Notes: a model not told the origin generated them from the letters alone. A stretch of 9,504 bases of DNA from Myroides sp. (GCA_018384465.1 JAHAYQ010000092.1:1-9504), one strand, 5' to 3'; shown: positions 1 to 5,850, counted from the first letter of the stretch. Program-made: numbers and translations.

Positions 1-92
1 ATCCAAAGTCAAAATTAACCATATTTCAAAGGTCTGCCTAATTAAGAAGTTGTAAAAATGGGAGTTTTTTCTACAAGTATGGTCTGTGTAAA

Positions 93-132
93 CAAAAAAA
101 ACTCTGTCAAAGTTTAAAATTTTGACAGAGTT
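93..132 (-). terminator. Intrinsic terminator of the outer-membrane protein gene
   Basis: The 12-bp arms at 100-111 and 121-132 (AACTCTGTCAAA / TTTGACAGAGTT) pair perfectly around a 9-base AT-rich loop. Read on the minus strand, the stem is followed directly by a run of seven to eight T (plus-strand A-tract 94-101). It lies about 20 bases past the stop codon of the barrel gene, the expected position for a rho-independent terminator. Positions 1-92 to its left hold no gene that I can support. Confidence 0.88.
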
Positions 133-154
133 AAAATATAGAGTATTCTTTTAA

Positions 155-820
155 TTAAAATTTGTAACCTACAGAAACTTGAATAACAGCATTTTTAGCG
201 TCAGTTTGGCTACTTGAGTAAATAGACACATTATCAAACTCAGTTTCAGCACTGTAATCTTTACTAATTTTAGTTAATCCTAAATTATAACGTGCGCCTA
301 CAAAGAAACCATTATCTAAATTAAAACTAGCTCCCACACCTACCCCAAAATCAACTGTATTTGAAGCATCTTTTAAATCTACATTTACATCTTGCAAAGC
401 TCCCATACCGGCGATATTTGATTCACCTTCAGCTTTCATTAAAAAACCAACATAAGGTCCTGCTTCAACAGCGAAACTTGGTACAATATAATATTTTGCC
501 ATAATAGGTACGTTTATATAGCTATACTTTACACCGCCTTCATAGCTAACAGTTACACCCATAGCTTCCATACTACCTTTTGTCTGGGCACCTTGAGTAG
601 AATATAAAATCTCTGGTTGAATGGCAAATTGTTCGTTAAACTTAATTTCTGCAAAGGCGCCAATGTGGAAACCTACTTGCATATCAGCTTCTTTTGCATC
701 TTTTCCATTAAGTGTAGCAAAGTTAACCCCTGCTTTTGGACCAAATTTTACTTCTTGTTGCGCCAGCGCACTGGTAGAAAATGCAACTAAACCTAATAAG
801 GTTAGGGTAATTTTTTTCAT
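155..820 (-). CDS. Outer-membrane beta-barrel protein, PorT/OMP_b-brl_2 family
   Basis: This 221-residue protein is predicted to be an outer-membrane barrel. Residues 1-20 form a Sec signal peptide (MKK start, hydrophobic TLTLLGLVAF core, ALA/QQ cleavage site). The mature part opens with FGPKAGVNFATL, typical of the Bacteroidota PF13568-type small barrels, and continues as alternating polar/apolar strands with Gly/Tyr/Phe-rich turns (VEAGPYVGFL, VDFGVGVGASF, FFVGARYNLGL). It ends VSVGYKF, with the C-terminal aromatic residue expected for recognition by the BAM assembly machinery. The length is typical for eight-stranded proteins of this family. The ATG at 820 is supported by the signal peptide and by an A-rich upstream context. 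The gene is monocistronic, with its own promoter (849-878) and terminator (93-132). The specific function is unknown; many such proteins are abundant surface or adhesion barrels. It should not be read as PorT itself. Confidence 0.9.
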   Translation of the reverse strand: MKKITLTLLGLVAFSTSALAQQEVKFGPKAGVNFATLNGKDAKEADMQVGFHIGAFAEIKFNEQFAIQPEILYSTQGAQTKGSMEAMGVTVSYEGGVKYSYINVPIMAKYYIVPSFAVEAGPYVGFLMKAEGESNIAGMGALQDVNVDLKDASNTVDFGVGVGASFNLDNGFFVGARYNLGLTKISKDYSAETEFDNVSIYSSSQTDAKNAVIQVSVGYKF

Positions 821-848
821 AAAATAAATATTTTAATAACTATATTAA

Positions 849-878
849 CAAATGTAGCAATAATATTGGTTTATCAAA
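849..878 (-). promoter_or_regulatory. Bacteroidota-type promoter for the barrel gene
   Basis: On the minus strand, TACATTTG (849-856) is an exact match to the Bacteroidota -7 consensus TAnnTTTG. A TTTG (875-878) lies 18 bases upstream and fits the -33 element. Transcription would start near 842-845, giving a leader of about 22-25 nt before the ATG at 820. The -33 element sits only about ten bases from the rng terminator T-tract, so the two units are packed tightly. This is the best-formed promoter in the window. Confidence 0.75.
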
Positions 879-887
879 GTTTTTTAT

Positions 888-917
888 ACAAAAAAAGCCG
901 AACTAAAAGTTCGGCTT
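888..917 (-). terminator. Intrinsic terminator of rng, overlapping its stop codon
   Basis: Arms AAGCCGAACT (895-904) and AGTTCGGCTT (908-917) form a 10-bp GC-containing stem with an AAA loop, followed on the minus strand by seven T (890-896). The first stem bases are also part of the rng TAA stop (916-918), so termination takes place within bases of the end of translation. Confidence 0.92.
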
Positions 918-2472
918 ATTCAATTTGTTTTCCTTGTTTGTCAAAGAAATGATATTCTAAATAGGTGTAGGCATCGCGCGGTATAATTTTGATCCAACGT
1001 TTGTGTTCAAAAAACCATTTGGTTCGTACCGACGGAAATCCTTTGGTAAGATACGCAGCTATAAAGGGATGCGCATTTAAAACCACGTTTTTGTGGTCTT
1101 TGATAATTCTTTCTAGGTCAGCTGATATTTTATCAATAACTAAAATTGGAGCCTCGATTTCTCCTTCACCGCTATGATCAGGATTTTCTTCTTTTGTTTT
1201 GATAGAAACTTCAGGTCTAACTCTTTGTCTAGTAATTTGAATTAATCCAAATTTACTAGGGGGCAAGATTTTGTGTTTTGCTTTGTCATCGCTCATTTCT
1301 TGTTTTAAGAAATCGTATAAAACTCTACGATTTTCAGGATTGGTCATATCGATAAAATCTACTACGATAATTCCTCCCATATCGCGCAATCTTAACTGCC
1401 TTGCAATTTCTGATGCTGCGATTAAATTTACTTCAAGAGCCGTATCCTCTTGCGACTGAGCTTTGTTTGAGCGGTTTCCACTGTTTACATCAACAACATG
1501 CAATGCTTCGGTATGCTCTATGATCAGGTAGGCTCCTTTACTCATAGATACGGTTTTACCGAATGAGGTTTTAATCTGTCGTTCTATATGATACTTTTCA
1601 AACAACGGCACCTCTTTGTTGTTGTAATGCTTTACTATGGAAACTTTTGAAGGGGCTATTTCTTGCAGATAGTCCTTCGTTTGGTAGTACAGTTCTTCAT
1701 CATCTATATGTATCCCTGTAAAAGTATCATTAAAAACATCGCGCAATATGCTTGATGCTCTGTTTACTTCTCCAAATACTTTAGATGGATGATGTGCTGT
1801 AGTTAAACGTTTGCAAAGCAGGATCCATTTATCCATTAATGTTTGCAAGTCTTTTTCTAATTCTGTAACATTTTTGCCTTCGGCTACTGTGCGTACAATA
1901 ACTCCAAAACCTTTTGGTTTAATAGTTAACATCATTTTTTTAAGTCGATCTTTTTCTTGTTTGGAATCGATTTTCTGAGAAATCGACACCCGTTCCGAAA
2001 AAGGAACCAACACCAAATACCTCCCTGCCAAAGATAGTTCTGAACTAATTCTTGGCCCTTTGGTTGATATAGGTTCTTTAACTATTTGAACTAAGACGGA
2101 TTGATTAGCACTTAAAACATCGGTGATGATGCCGTTTTTATCTATCTCGGTTTCAAAAGGAAATTTTTTAAGAGTGAAATCATTTAATTTACCTGCAGTT
2201 ACAAGTTTGGTAAACTTCATTAAGGTAGGAAGGTTGGGACCTAAATCGTGATAATGTAAAAACGCATCTTTATCAAAACCTACGTTTACAAAAGCTGCAT
2301 TTAATCCCGGTACCGGTTTTCTAATTTTAGCAATGAATATATCACCTACCGAAAACCCTTTTTCGTCTTCCCTGTCTCTGTGAAGTTCTATTAATTTTCC
2401 ATCTTTTAATAAGGCAAAATCTACTGTATTGGAACCAGACCTAATAATTAACTCTTTGTTCACTTCGTACAT
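916..2472 (-). CDS. rng: Ribonuclease G/E family endoribonuclease
   Basis: This is a single-strand-specific endoribonuclease for rRNA 5'-end maturation and mRNA decay, acting in the cytoplasm. From the ATG at 2472 it is 518 residues, the usual Bacteroidota length; an in-frame ATG at 2511 would add 13 residues (531). I prefer 2472 because MYEVNKELIIRSG resembles the N-terminus I know from flavobacterial homologues, ATAAAAATG is a typical A-rich context, and the longer form would translate the leader hairpin. An S1 RNA-binding domain spans about 40-130 (VGDIFIAKI, PGLNAAFVNVG). The catalytic DNase I-like domain carries the magnesium ligands D328 (VVDVNSGNRSNK) and D372 (IIVVDFIDM). The CPxCxGxG zinc-link expected after RQRVRPE (about 421-440) is absent: that stretch has no cysteine. 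The E. coli RNase E degradosome scaffold tail is also absent, as in RNase G. The gene is probably transcribed separately from the HU unit upstream. Confidence 0.96.
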   Translation of the reverse strand: MYEVNKELIIRSGSNTVDFALLKDGKLIELHRDREDEKGFSVGDIFIAKIRKPVPGLNAAFVNVGFDKDAFLHYHDLGPNLPTLMKFTKLVTAGKLNDFTLKKFPFETEIDKNGIITDVLSANQSVLVQIVKEPISTKGPRISSELSLAGRYLVLVPFSERVSISQKIDSKQEKDRLKKMMLTIKPKGFGVIVRTVAEGKNVTELEKDLQTLMDKWILLCKRLTTAHHPSKVFGEVNRASSILRDVFNDTFTGIHIDDEELYYQTKDYLQEIAPSKVSIVKHYNNKEVPLFEKYHIERQIKTSFGKTVSMSKGAYLIIEHTEALHVVDVNSGNRSNKAQSQEDTALEVNLIAASEIARQLRLRDMGGIIVVDFIDMTNPENRRVLYDFLKQEMSDDKAKHKILPPSKFGLIQITRQRVRPEVSIKTKEENPDHSGEGEIEAPILVIDKISADLERIIKDHKNVVLNAHPFIAAYLTKGFPSVRTKWFFEHKRWIKIIPRDAYTYLEYHFFDKQGKQIE

Positions 2473-2476
2473 TTTT

Positions 2477-2504
2477 ATCCATTCGCTAAGGCGAACAGAT
2501 GGAT
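2477..2504 (-). promoter_or_regulatory. Leader hairpin just upstream of the rng start codon
   Basis: Reading the minus strand, ATCCA (2504-2500), a four-base bulge, TTCGC (2495-2491), loop CTTA, GCGAA (2486-2482) and TGGAT (2481-2477) can form a 10-bp stem broken by one bulge. It ends four bases before the preferred rng ATG (2472). E. coli rne is known to autoregulate through its structured 5' UTR. A similar role here is inference, and the element would be coding if the ATG at 2511 were used. Confidence 0.45.
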
Positions 2505-2591
2505 TAAACATTAAACAGGTATTAACCCATTATCTTTTTAACTCAAAACGGTTTAAAAGATTTTTTCAAAGAACTTTTAAATTTTTTCTAT

Positions 2592-2626
2592 AAAAGAAAA
2601 AGTAGTTTTAAACTACTTTTTCTTTT
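2592..2626. terminator. 35-bp perfect palindrome, probable terminator of the HU/mini-protein unit
   Basis: Positions 2592-2608 and 2610-2626 are perfect reverse complements of 17 bases around a single central base, giving a stem of AAAAG, AAAAA and GTAGTTT paired with its complement. The minus-strand distal arm ends in TTTTTCTTTT, serving as stem and U-tract together. It contains the last four lysine-rich codon positions and the stop (2613-2615) of the 30-residue gene. The plus-strand reading also ends in TTTTTCTTTTT, so it could work both ways. The low GC content of the stem leaves its efficiency uncertain. Confidence 0.7.
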
Positions 2627-2705
2627 TGTGACGGTTAGCTCTCGCTCTTTTTTTGCGTTTGTGCGTAGCTACTTTATGTCTTTTTCTTTTTTTACCACTT
2701 GGCAT
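2613..2705 (-). CDS. 30-residue basic protein, AURKAIP1/COX24 (mS38-like) type
   Basis: The ATG at 2705 opens a 30-codon frame (MPSGKKRKRHK...ANRHKKKK, stop TAG) in which 17 of 30 residues are Lys or Arg and three are His. The core HKxKKRxRANRHK resembles the conserved C-terminal motif of mitoribosomal protein mS38 (AURKAIP1/Cox24, HKxRKRRK-like). From memory, Bacteroidota genomes carry short proteins annotated as AURKAIP1/COX24-domain. In mitochondria this segment is buried in small-subunit rRNA near helix 44, so a ribosomal role is a reasonable inference. It starts 24 bases after the HU stop with no promoter-like element between, so it is probably cotranscribed with HU and ended by the palindrome overlapping its stop. 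It is easily missed by gene callers because of its size. It does not look like ribosomal protein THX. Flavobacterial ribosomes also contain a small protein named bL38; I cannot tell whether this gene is related. Confidence 0.8.
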   Translation of the reverse strand: MPSGKKRKRHKVATHKRKKRARANRHKKKK

Positions 2706-2729
2706 AATCTCGTAGTTTTAAGTTAGTAA

Positions 2730-3020
2730 TTATTTTATTTCTGTGTTTGTTTTAACACCCTCTACAAACACTTTAGCTGGTTTAAAAGCCGGAATGTTGT
2801 GTGCAGGTATCTTTATTGTTGTATTTTTTGAGATGTTTCTCCCTGTTTTTTCGGCTCTTGTTTTAATAATAAAACTACCAAAACCTCTTAAATATACGTT
2901 ATCTCCACCTTCTAAAGAAGATTTCACTTCCTCCATAAAAGCTTCAACAGTTGCCTGTACATCACCTTTTTCAAGCCCTAATTTCTCTGAAATTTTAGCT
3001 ACAATGTCTGCTTTAGTCAT
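2730..3020 (-). CDS. hup: HU-family DNA-binding protein
   Basis: This small nucleoid protein dimerises and bends DNA. At 96 residues it has the full HU/IHF fold: helical N-terminus (MTKADIVAKISEKLGL, about 1-40), the RGFGSF turn (45-50), and the DNA-embracing arm (about 53-75) returning through KIPAHNIPAFKPAKVF (70-84). The N-terminal MTKADIV and the FGSF core are diagnostic. The arm reads GRNISKNTTIKIP where the family consensus is GRNPxTGExIxIP, so the tip proline that intercalates between base pairs is isoleucine (I63) and the following TG is lost. The extra tail VEGVKTNTEIK after the core is short. The start at 3020 fits the N-terminal motif. A candidate -7 element lies about 40 bases upstream. 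The gene is followed by the mS38-like mini-gene in the same probable transcript. HU versus IHF-like cannot be decided from sequence; the single-gene context favours HU. Confidence 0.95.
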   Translation of the reverse strand: MTKADIVAKISEKLGLEKGDVQATVEAFMEEVKSSLEGGDNVYLRGFGSFIIKTRAEKTGRNISKNTTIKIPAHNIPAFKPAKVFVEGVKTNTEIK

Positions 3021-3061
3021 TATCTGTCTATAAATTAATTTGTTGTCTGTTTTTGAGTTTG

Positions 3062-3069
3062 CAAATATA
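3062..3069 (-). promoter_or_regulatory. Candidate -7 element for the HU/mini-protein unit
   Basis: TATATTTG on the minus strand matches the Bacteroidota -7 consensus TAnnTTTG, about 40 bases before the HU start. I see no good TTTG at the usual -33 spacing; the nearest TTG (3096-3098) is 26 bases away. The AT-rich background makes chance matches likely, so confidence is moderate. Confidence 0.45.
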
Positions 3070-3158
3070 TTAATTTTATAATAAGAAACACATTACAACG
3101 CATTAAAATTTAATACAATGCGCTAATTTAAATGATTTTAATCTATTGGGTGCGTATA

Positions 3159-4229
3159 TCAACGTACTTTTTTTTCAATATACGAGGAATTCATCGCTCG
3201 TAATGCGCCCATATAATTCAAAGAAAACTCTAAATAATCACCTACTTTATAGTTGTTGGGATTGGTTTGTAAATCAACAATAATCATATCGGAACTGGCG
3301 CCTGTAAAAAGTATATTTTCATCTTTTGGAAACATATTCACTTGATCTACATCTAATATTCCAAGATCTAATATGGCTCTAAAGGAAGTTTTTCCTATTT
3401 GCCGTTCATCAAACTCAAACGTTTTTCCTTCTAAATTGGTACCAAAATCGCCTTCGGGTACTTTTGGCTTTTCGATTAACTCTATTATTTCGGCTTGTAA
3501 GGTAAAAACATCTTGTTTTAGTAGCTTGCTGGGTGTGTCATTGTACACATCGGTTCCTTGATAAAGCGTTTCGCCTACCCTGAAATGATTTATTCCTAAT
3601 GGCAATTGATTTTGAAAAATAAGAGGGATAGTGACCGAAGAACCACCCGATACATAAGGAATTTTTCGATTAAACTTGGCTTCAATCAATTGTTTGTATA
3701 AGGTTAGCTGAATGAGTTTATCAGTATTGGGTAACACGCCGTACAAACAAGAAAGATTGGTGCCAATACCTACTACTTCGATGTTTTTTAACTGAAATAC
3801 CTGATCGTAAAAAGACAATACATCTTCGCGCATGACGCCCTCGCGCAACTCACCCATTTCAATCATTATGATGATTTTGTGTACTTTATTTTGTTTCTGC
3901 GCCTCATTTGATAACATGCGTATGGTGTTGATATCGGTATTCATACTTATATCGGCATATTTTACTACCGAGGCTACCGAACGTTTGGGTGTAGGTTTAA
4001 TATAGATGGTTTCGATATTTGGCGCAATTTTTTTTATCTCTTTTAAATTGCTCACTCGTGAATCGCACACTTGCTGGGGATTTAATTCTAAAACCTCTTT
4101 TAAAAAAAGTTCATTTCCGCAAAGAATTTTAGTTACTACCGACCATTGGATTTCTTTTGCTGTAAAAAAATAATTTAAGCGTTCGTAATTGTATTTTAAT
4201 CGTTCTTTATGTAGGGTTATTACAGCCAT
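3159..4229 (-). CDS. Alanine/ornithine racemase-family PLP enzyme
   Basis: This 356-residue protein is a fold-type III PLP enzyme with an alanine-racemase N-terminal barrel. It most resembles the ornithine racemase (Orr) branch known from amino-acid-fermenting clostridia, not the cell-wall alanine racemase Alr. The PLP lysine should be K34 in SVVTKILCGN, where Orr has VTKxxCG. Other landmarks match Orr: CDSRVSNL (55-62), MIEMGELREGV (122-132), VGIGTNLSCLYG (153-164), the glycine/serine phosphate-binding loop VSGGSSV (193-199), HFRVGE with R217 near the pyridine nitrogen, GASSDMIIVDL (310-320), and the C-terminal LNYMGALRAMNSSYI. It starts one base after the acetyltransferase stop on the same strand, so the two are almost certainly cotranscribed. 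Racemisation of an amino acid is likely; the substrate (ornithine, lysine, alanine or other) cannot be read from sequence. No convincing terminator follows it before the HU promoter region. Confidence 0.88.
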   Translation of the reverse strand: MAVITLHKERLKYNYERLNYFFTAKEIQWSVVTKILCGNELFLKEVLELNPQQVCDSRVSNLKEIKKIAPNIETIYIKPTPKRSVASVVKYADISMNTDINTIRMLSNEAQKQNKVHKIIIMIEMGELREGVMREDVLSFYDQVFQLKNIEVVGIGTNLSCLYGVLPNTDKLIQLTLYKQLIEAKFNRKIPYVSGGSSVTIPLIFQNQLPLGINHFRVGETLYQGTDVYNDTPSKLLKQDVFTLQAEIIELIEKPKVPEGDFGTNLEGKTFEFDERQIGKTSFRAILDLGILDVDQVNMFPKDENILFTGASSDMIIVDLQTNPNNYKVGDYLEFSLNYMGALRAMNSSYIEKKVR

Positions 4230-4230
4230 G

Positions 4231-4671
4231 TTATTTGGTTAAACGCATTTCTAAATACTTATTAGTAAAGCCTAATTTTTCATACAATTTTCGGGCAGGA
4301 TTGTCGGGTTCTACATGTAGCGCAATATTTCCCGTGGCCGTTTCTATGGCTTGTTGCATCAGTTTTTTCCCAATCCCTTGTCCGCGTTGTTGAGCATCTG
4401 TAGCAATGTAAACCAAAATATTTTCAGGTATATAATCTTTCATCCCTGTTCTGTTTACAATTACCGCTCCAACTACCTGATTTTCTTTAACGGCTGTGAG
4501 GATGAAACCTCCAAACGAATCCGATTCTTTTAGAGCGTACTGCATACATTTGTCGATGTCTGCTTTAGGGTCGCCATACTGCTCTAAGTTTTCAAATAAA
4601 AAGTTTAAAATTGCTGTTCTTTCATGTTCATTAGGTTTGTTGTCTTGACTATACGTCTTGATTTCTAACAT
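4231..4671 (-). CDS. GNAT-family N-acetyltransferase
   Basis: This 146-residue single-domain GNAT protein is predicted to transfer acetyl from acetyl-CoA to an amine. The pyrophosphate-binding motif A is QQRGQGIGKKLM (residues 94-105, the Q/RxxGxG/A loop). Motif B follows as EPDNPARKLYEKLGF (121-135), including the N and Y seen in many active members. The strand before it, ENILVYIATD (83-92), is the usual beta-4. The length is normal and the start at 4671 is the only ATG that includes the whole fold. It is the first gene of a two-gene minus-strand unit: its TAA (4231-4233) lies one base before the racemase ATG, which suggests translational coupling. It diverges from mutY across 111 bp. The coupling suggests an amino acid or derivative related to the racemase as substrate, but that is inference; GNAT substrates cannot be assigned from sequence alone. 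Confidence 0.88.
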   Translation of the reverse strand: MLEIKTYSQDNKPNEHERTAILNFLFENLEQYGDPKADIDKCMQYALKESDSFGGFILTAVKENQVVGAVIVNRTGMKDYIPENILVYIATDAQQRGQGIGKKLMQQAIETATGNIALHVEPDNPARKLYEKLGFTNKYLEMRLTK

Positions 4672-4696
4672 AATTTTATTTTTGAGTTTATAATTA

Positions 4697-4704
4697 CAAA
4701 GTTA
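4697..4704 (-). promoter_or_regulatory. Candidate -7 element for the GNAT/racemase unit
   Basis: TAACTTTG on the minus strand matches TAnnTTTG and lies 25 bases before the GNAT start, giving a leader of about 20 nt. No clear TTTG is seen at the -33 spacing. Its position in the divergent 4672-4782 region, mirrored by the mutY element, supports it. Confidence 0.55.
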
Positions 4705-4756
4705 CCATTTTTAAATTAAACGACTTTTTCACACCTTTATAAACTATATTATAACG

Positions 4757-4764
4757 TATCTTTG
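4757..4764 (+). promoter_or_regulatory. Candidate -7 element for mutY
   Basis: TATCTTTG matches the Bacteroidota -7 consensus exactly and ends 18 bases before the mutY ATG, implying a very short leader of about 10-14 nt. The -33 region is T-rich (around 4725-4740) but lacks a clean TTTG. Together with the minus-strand element at 4697-4704 it makes a compact divergent promoter. Confidence 0.55.
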
Positions 4765-4782
4765 TTTGGTAAAATTTAATGA

Positions 4783-5823
4783 ATGGACTTTACCTTGCGG
4801 TTGCTTTCTTGGTACAAAGAAAACAAGAGAGATCTTCCTTGGCGAAACACCTCTAACCCCTATTACATTTGGCTTTCTGAAATAATCTTGCAACAAACAC
4901 GTGTAGAGCAAGGCCTGCCTTATTACCATTCTTTTGTAACTGCTTTTCCTACTTTAAAAGATCTGGCTACGGCAACAGAAGATAAGGTTTTAAAACTGTG
5001 GCAGGGTTTGGGCTACTACTCGCGCGCCCGAAATTTACACGCCGCTGCAAAAACTATTTATTTTGATTGTAATAATGAGTTCCCTCAGAATTATAATGAT
5101 ATTATTAAATTGAAAGGAGTGGGTCCGTACACGGCTGCTGCCATTGCATCGTTTGCTTTCAAAGAACCTGTAGCAGTGGTTGATGGAAATGTTTTTAGGG
5201 TATTATCTAGATATTTTGGTATGTATGAGGATATTGCCGTAGCGAAAAATCGAAATATTTTTCAAAATTTAGCAAACGAATTGATTTCTAAAAAACATCC
5301 CGATCTGTTCAACCACGCCATCATGGATTTTGGCGCAACAATCTGTACACCTGCTAATCCTAAATGTAACAGTTGCCCGTTTAATGATAATTGTTTTGCT
5401 TTTTTAAAAAACGATATAACATCCTTACCGGTAAAAACTAAAAAAATAAAAGTGAAAGACCGCTTTTTAAATTATATGATTTTACAATCAGAAAATGAAG
5501 TGGCATTACAACAACGGACTGACAAGGATATTTGGCAACATTTATACGAATTTCCCCTTATGGAAACTACATCGCTTATTGAAGAAAATGTTTTTGAACA
5601 ATTAAGTCAGATGTACCCCGCAAGTACCATAATAAAACTAACGAAACAACCGATTAAACACAAATTATCACACCAACAGTTGCATATAGATTTTTATTTA
5701 ATTCATACCACAGAATTTCCTGAAAGCCTTGAAATTACAAGGATAGACGAGTTACATCAATTTGCTTTTCCTATCGTAATATGGAATTTTATAAAAGATT
5801 TTTTTAAGCTCGATAAATTTTAG
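4783..5823 (+). CDS. mutY: A/G-specific adenine glycosylase MutY
   Basis: MutY removes adenine mispaired with 8-oxoguanine, the second line of the GO repair system. The 346-residue protein has the full architecture. The HhH-GPD domain contains LPWR (18-21) and the catalytic Glu E33 in WLSEIILQQTRV. The helix-hairpin-helix LKGVGPYTAAAIASF (110-124) leads to catalytic Asp D134 in VVDGNVFRVLSRYF. The [4Fe-4S] ligands C188, C195, C198 and C204 follow the Cx6Cx2Cx5C spacing. The C-terminal NUDIX-like 8-oxoG recognition domain runs from about 228 to 346, with LYEFPL (254-259). The loop that reads Phe-Ser-His in Geobacillus MutY is L295-S296-H297, keeping Ser and His but with Leu for Phe. The start at 4783 fits the domain; an overlapping ATG at 4779 is out of frame. 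The gene is first of the mutY-ssb-gldE-gldD cluster, 27 bases before ssb. Confidence 0.96.
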   Translation: MDFTLRLLSWYKENKRDLPWRNTSNPYYIWLSEIILQQTRVEQGLPYYHSFVTAFPTLKDLATATEDKVLKLWQGLGYYSRARNLHAAAKTIYFDCNNEFPQNYNDIIKLKGVGPYTAAAIASFAFKEPVAVVDGNVFRVLSRYFGMYEDIAVAKNRNIFQNLANELISKKHPDLFNHAIMDFGATICTPANPKCNSCPFNDNCFAFLKNDITSLPVKTKKIKVKDRFLNYMILQSENEVALQQRTDKDIWQHLYEFPLMETTSLIEENVFEQLSQMYPASTIIKLTKQPIKHKLSHQQLHIDFYLIHTTEFPESLEITRIDELHQFAFPIVIWNFIKDFFKLDKF

Positions 5824-5831
5824 TATTTTTG
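5824..5831 (+). promoter_or_regulatory. Candidate internal -7 element for ssb-gldE-gldD
   Basis: TATTTTTG, beginning right after the mutY stop codon, matches TAnnTTTG and would start transcription about 12-15 nt before the ssb ATG. A T-run around 5799-5805 lies at the -33 distance but is not a clean TTTG. It would let ssb and the gliding genes be expressed independently of mutY. The AT-rich context makes this tentative. Confidence 0.4.
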
Positions 5832-5850
5832 ATCTATAAGGAATAATTTT

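Noticed and set aside
10..17. TAATTTTG on the minus strand, matching the -7 consensus, pointing out of the left edge
   Set aside because: There is no -33 partner at the usual distance and no gene visible to its left; an 8-mer with two free positions is common in AT-rich DNA.
2473..2511. Thirteen-residue N-terminal extension of RNase G from the ATG at 2511
   Set aside because: It falls outside the family's conserved N-terminus and would make the leader hairpin coding; the ATG at 2472 fits homologues and start context better.
2743..3033. 96-codon open frame on the plus strand opposite the HU gene
   Set aside because: It is a mirror of the HU reading frame with no recognisable domain; HU on the minus strand is certain.
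3099..3122. CGCATT/AATGCG hairpin downstream of the racemase gene as its terminator
   Set aside because: The stem is 6 bp with a 12-base loop and no T-tract follows on the minus strand; it lies upstream of the HU promoter and is not convincing.
4744..4929. 61-codon open frame on the minus strand overlapping the start of mutY
   Set aside because: It lies antisense to the conserved MutY N-terminus, has no recognisable features and would overlap the divergent promoter.
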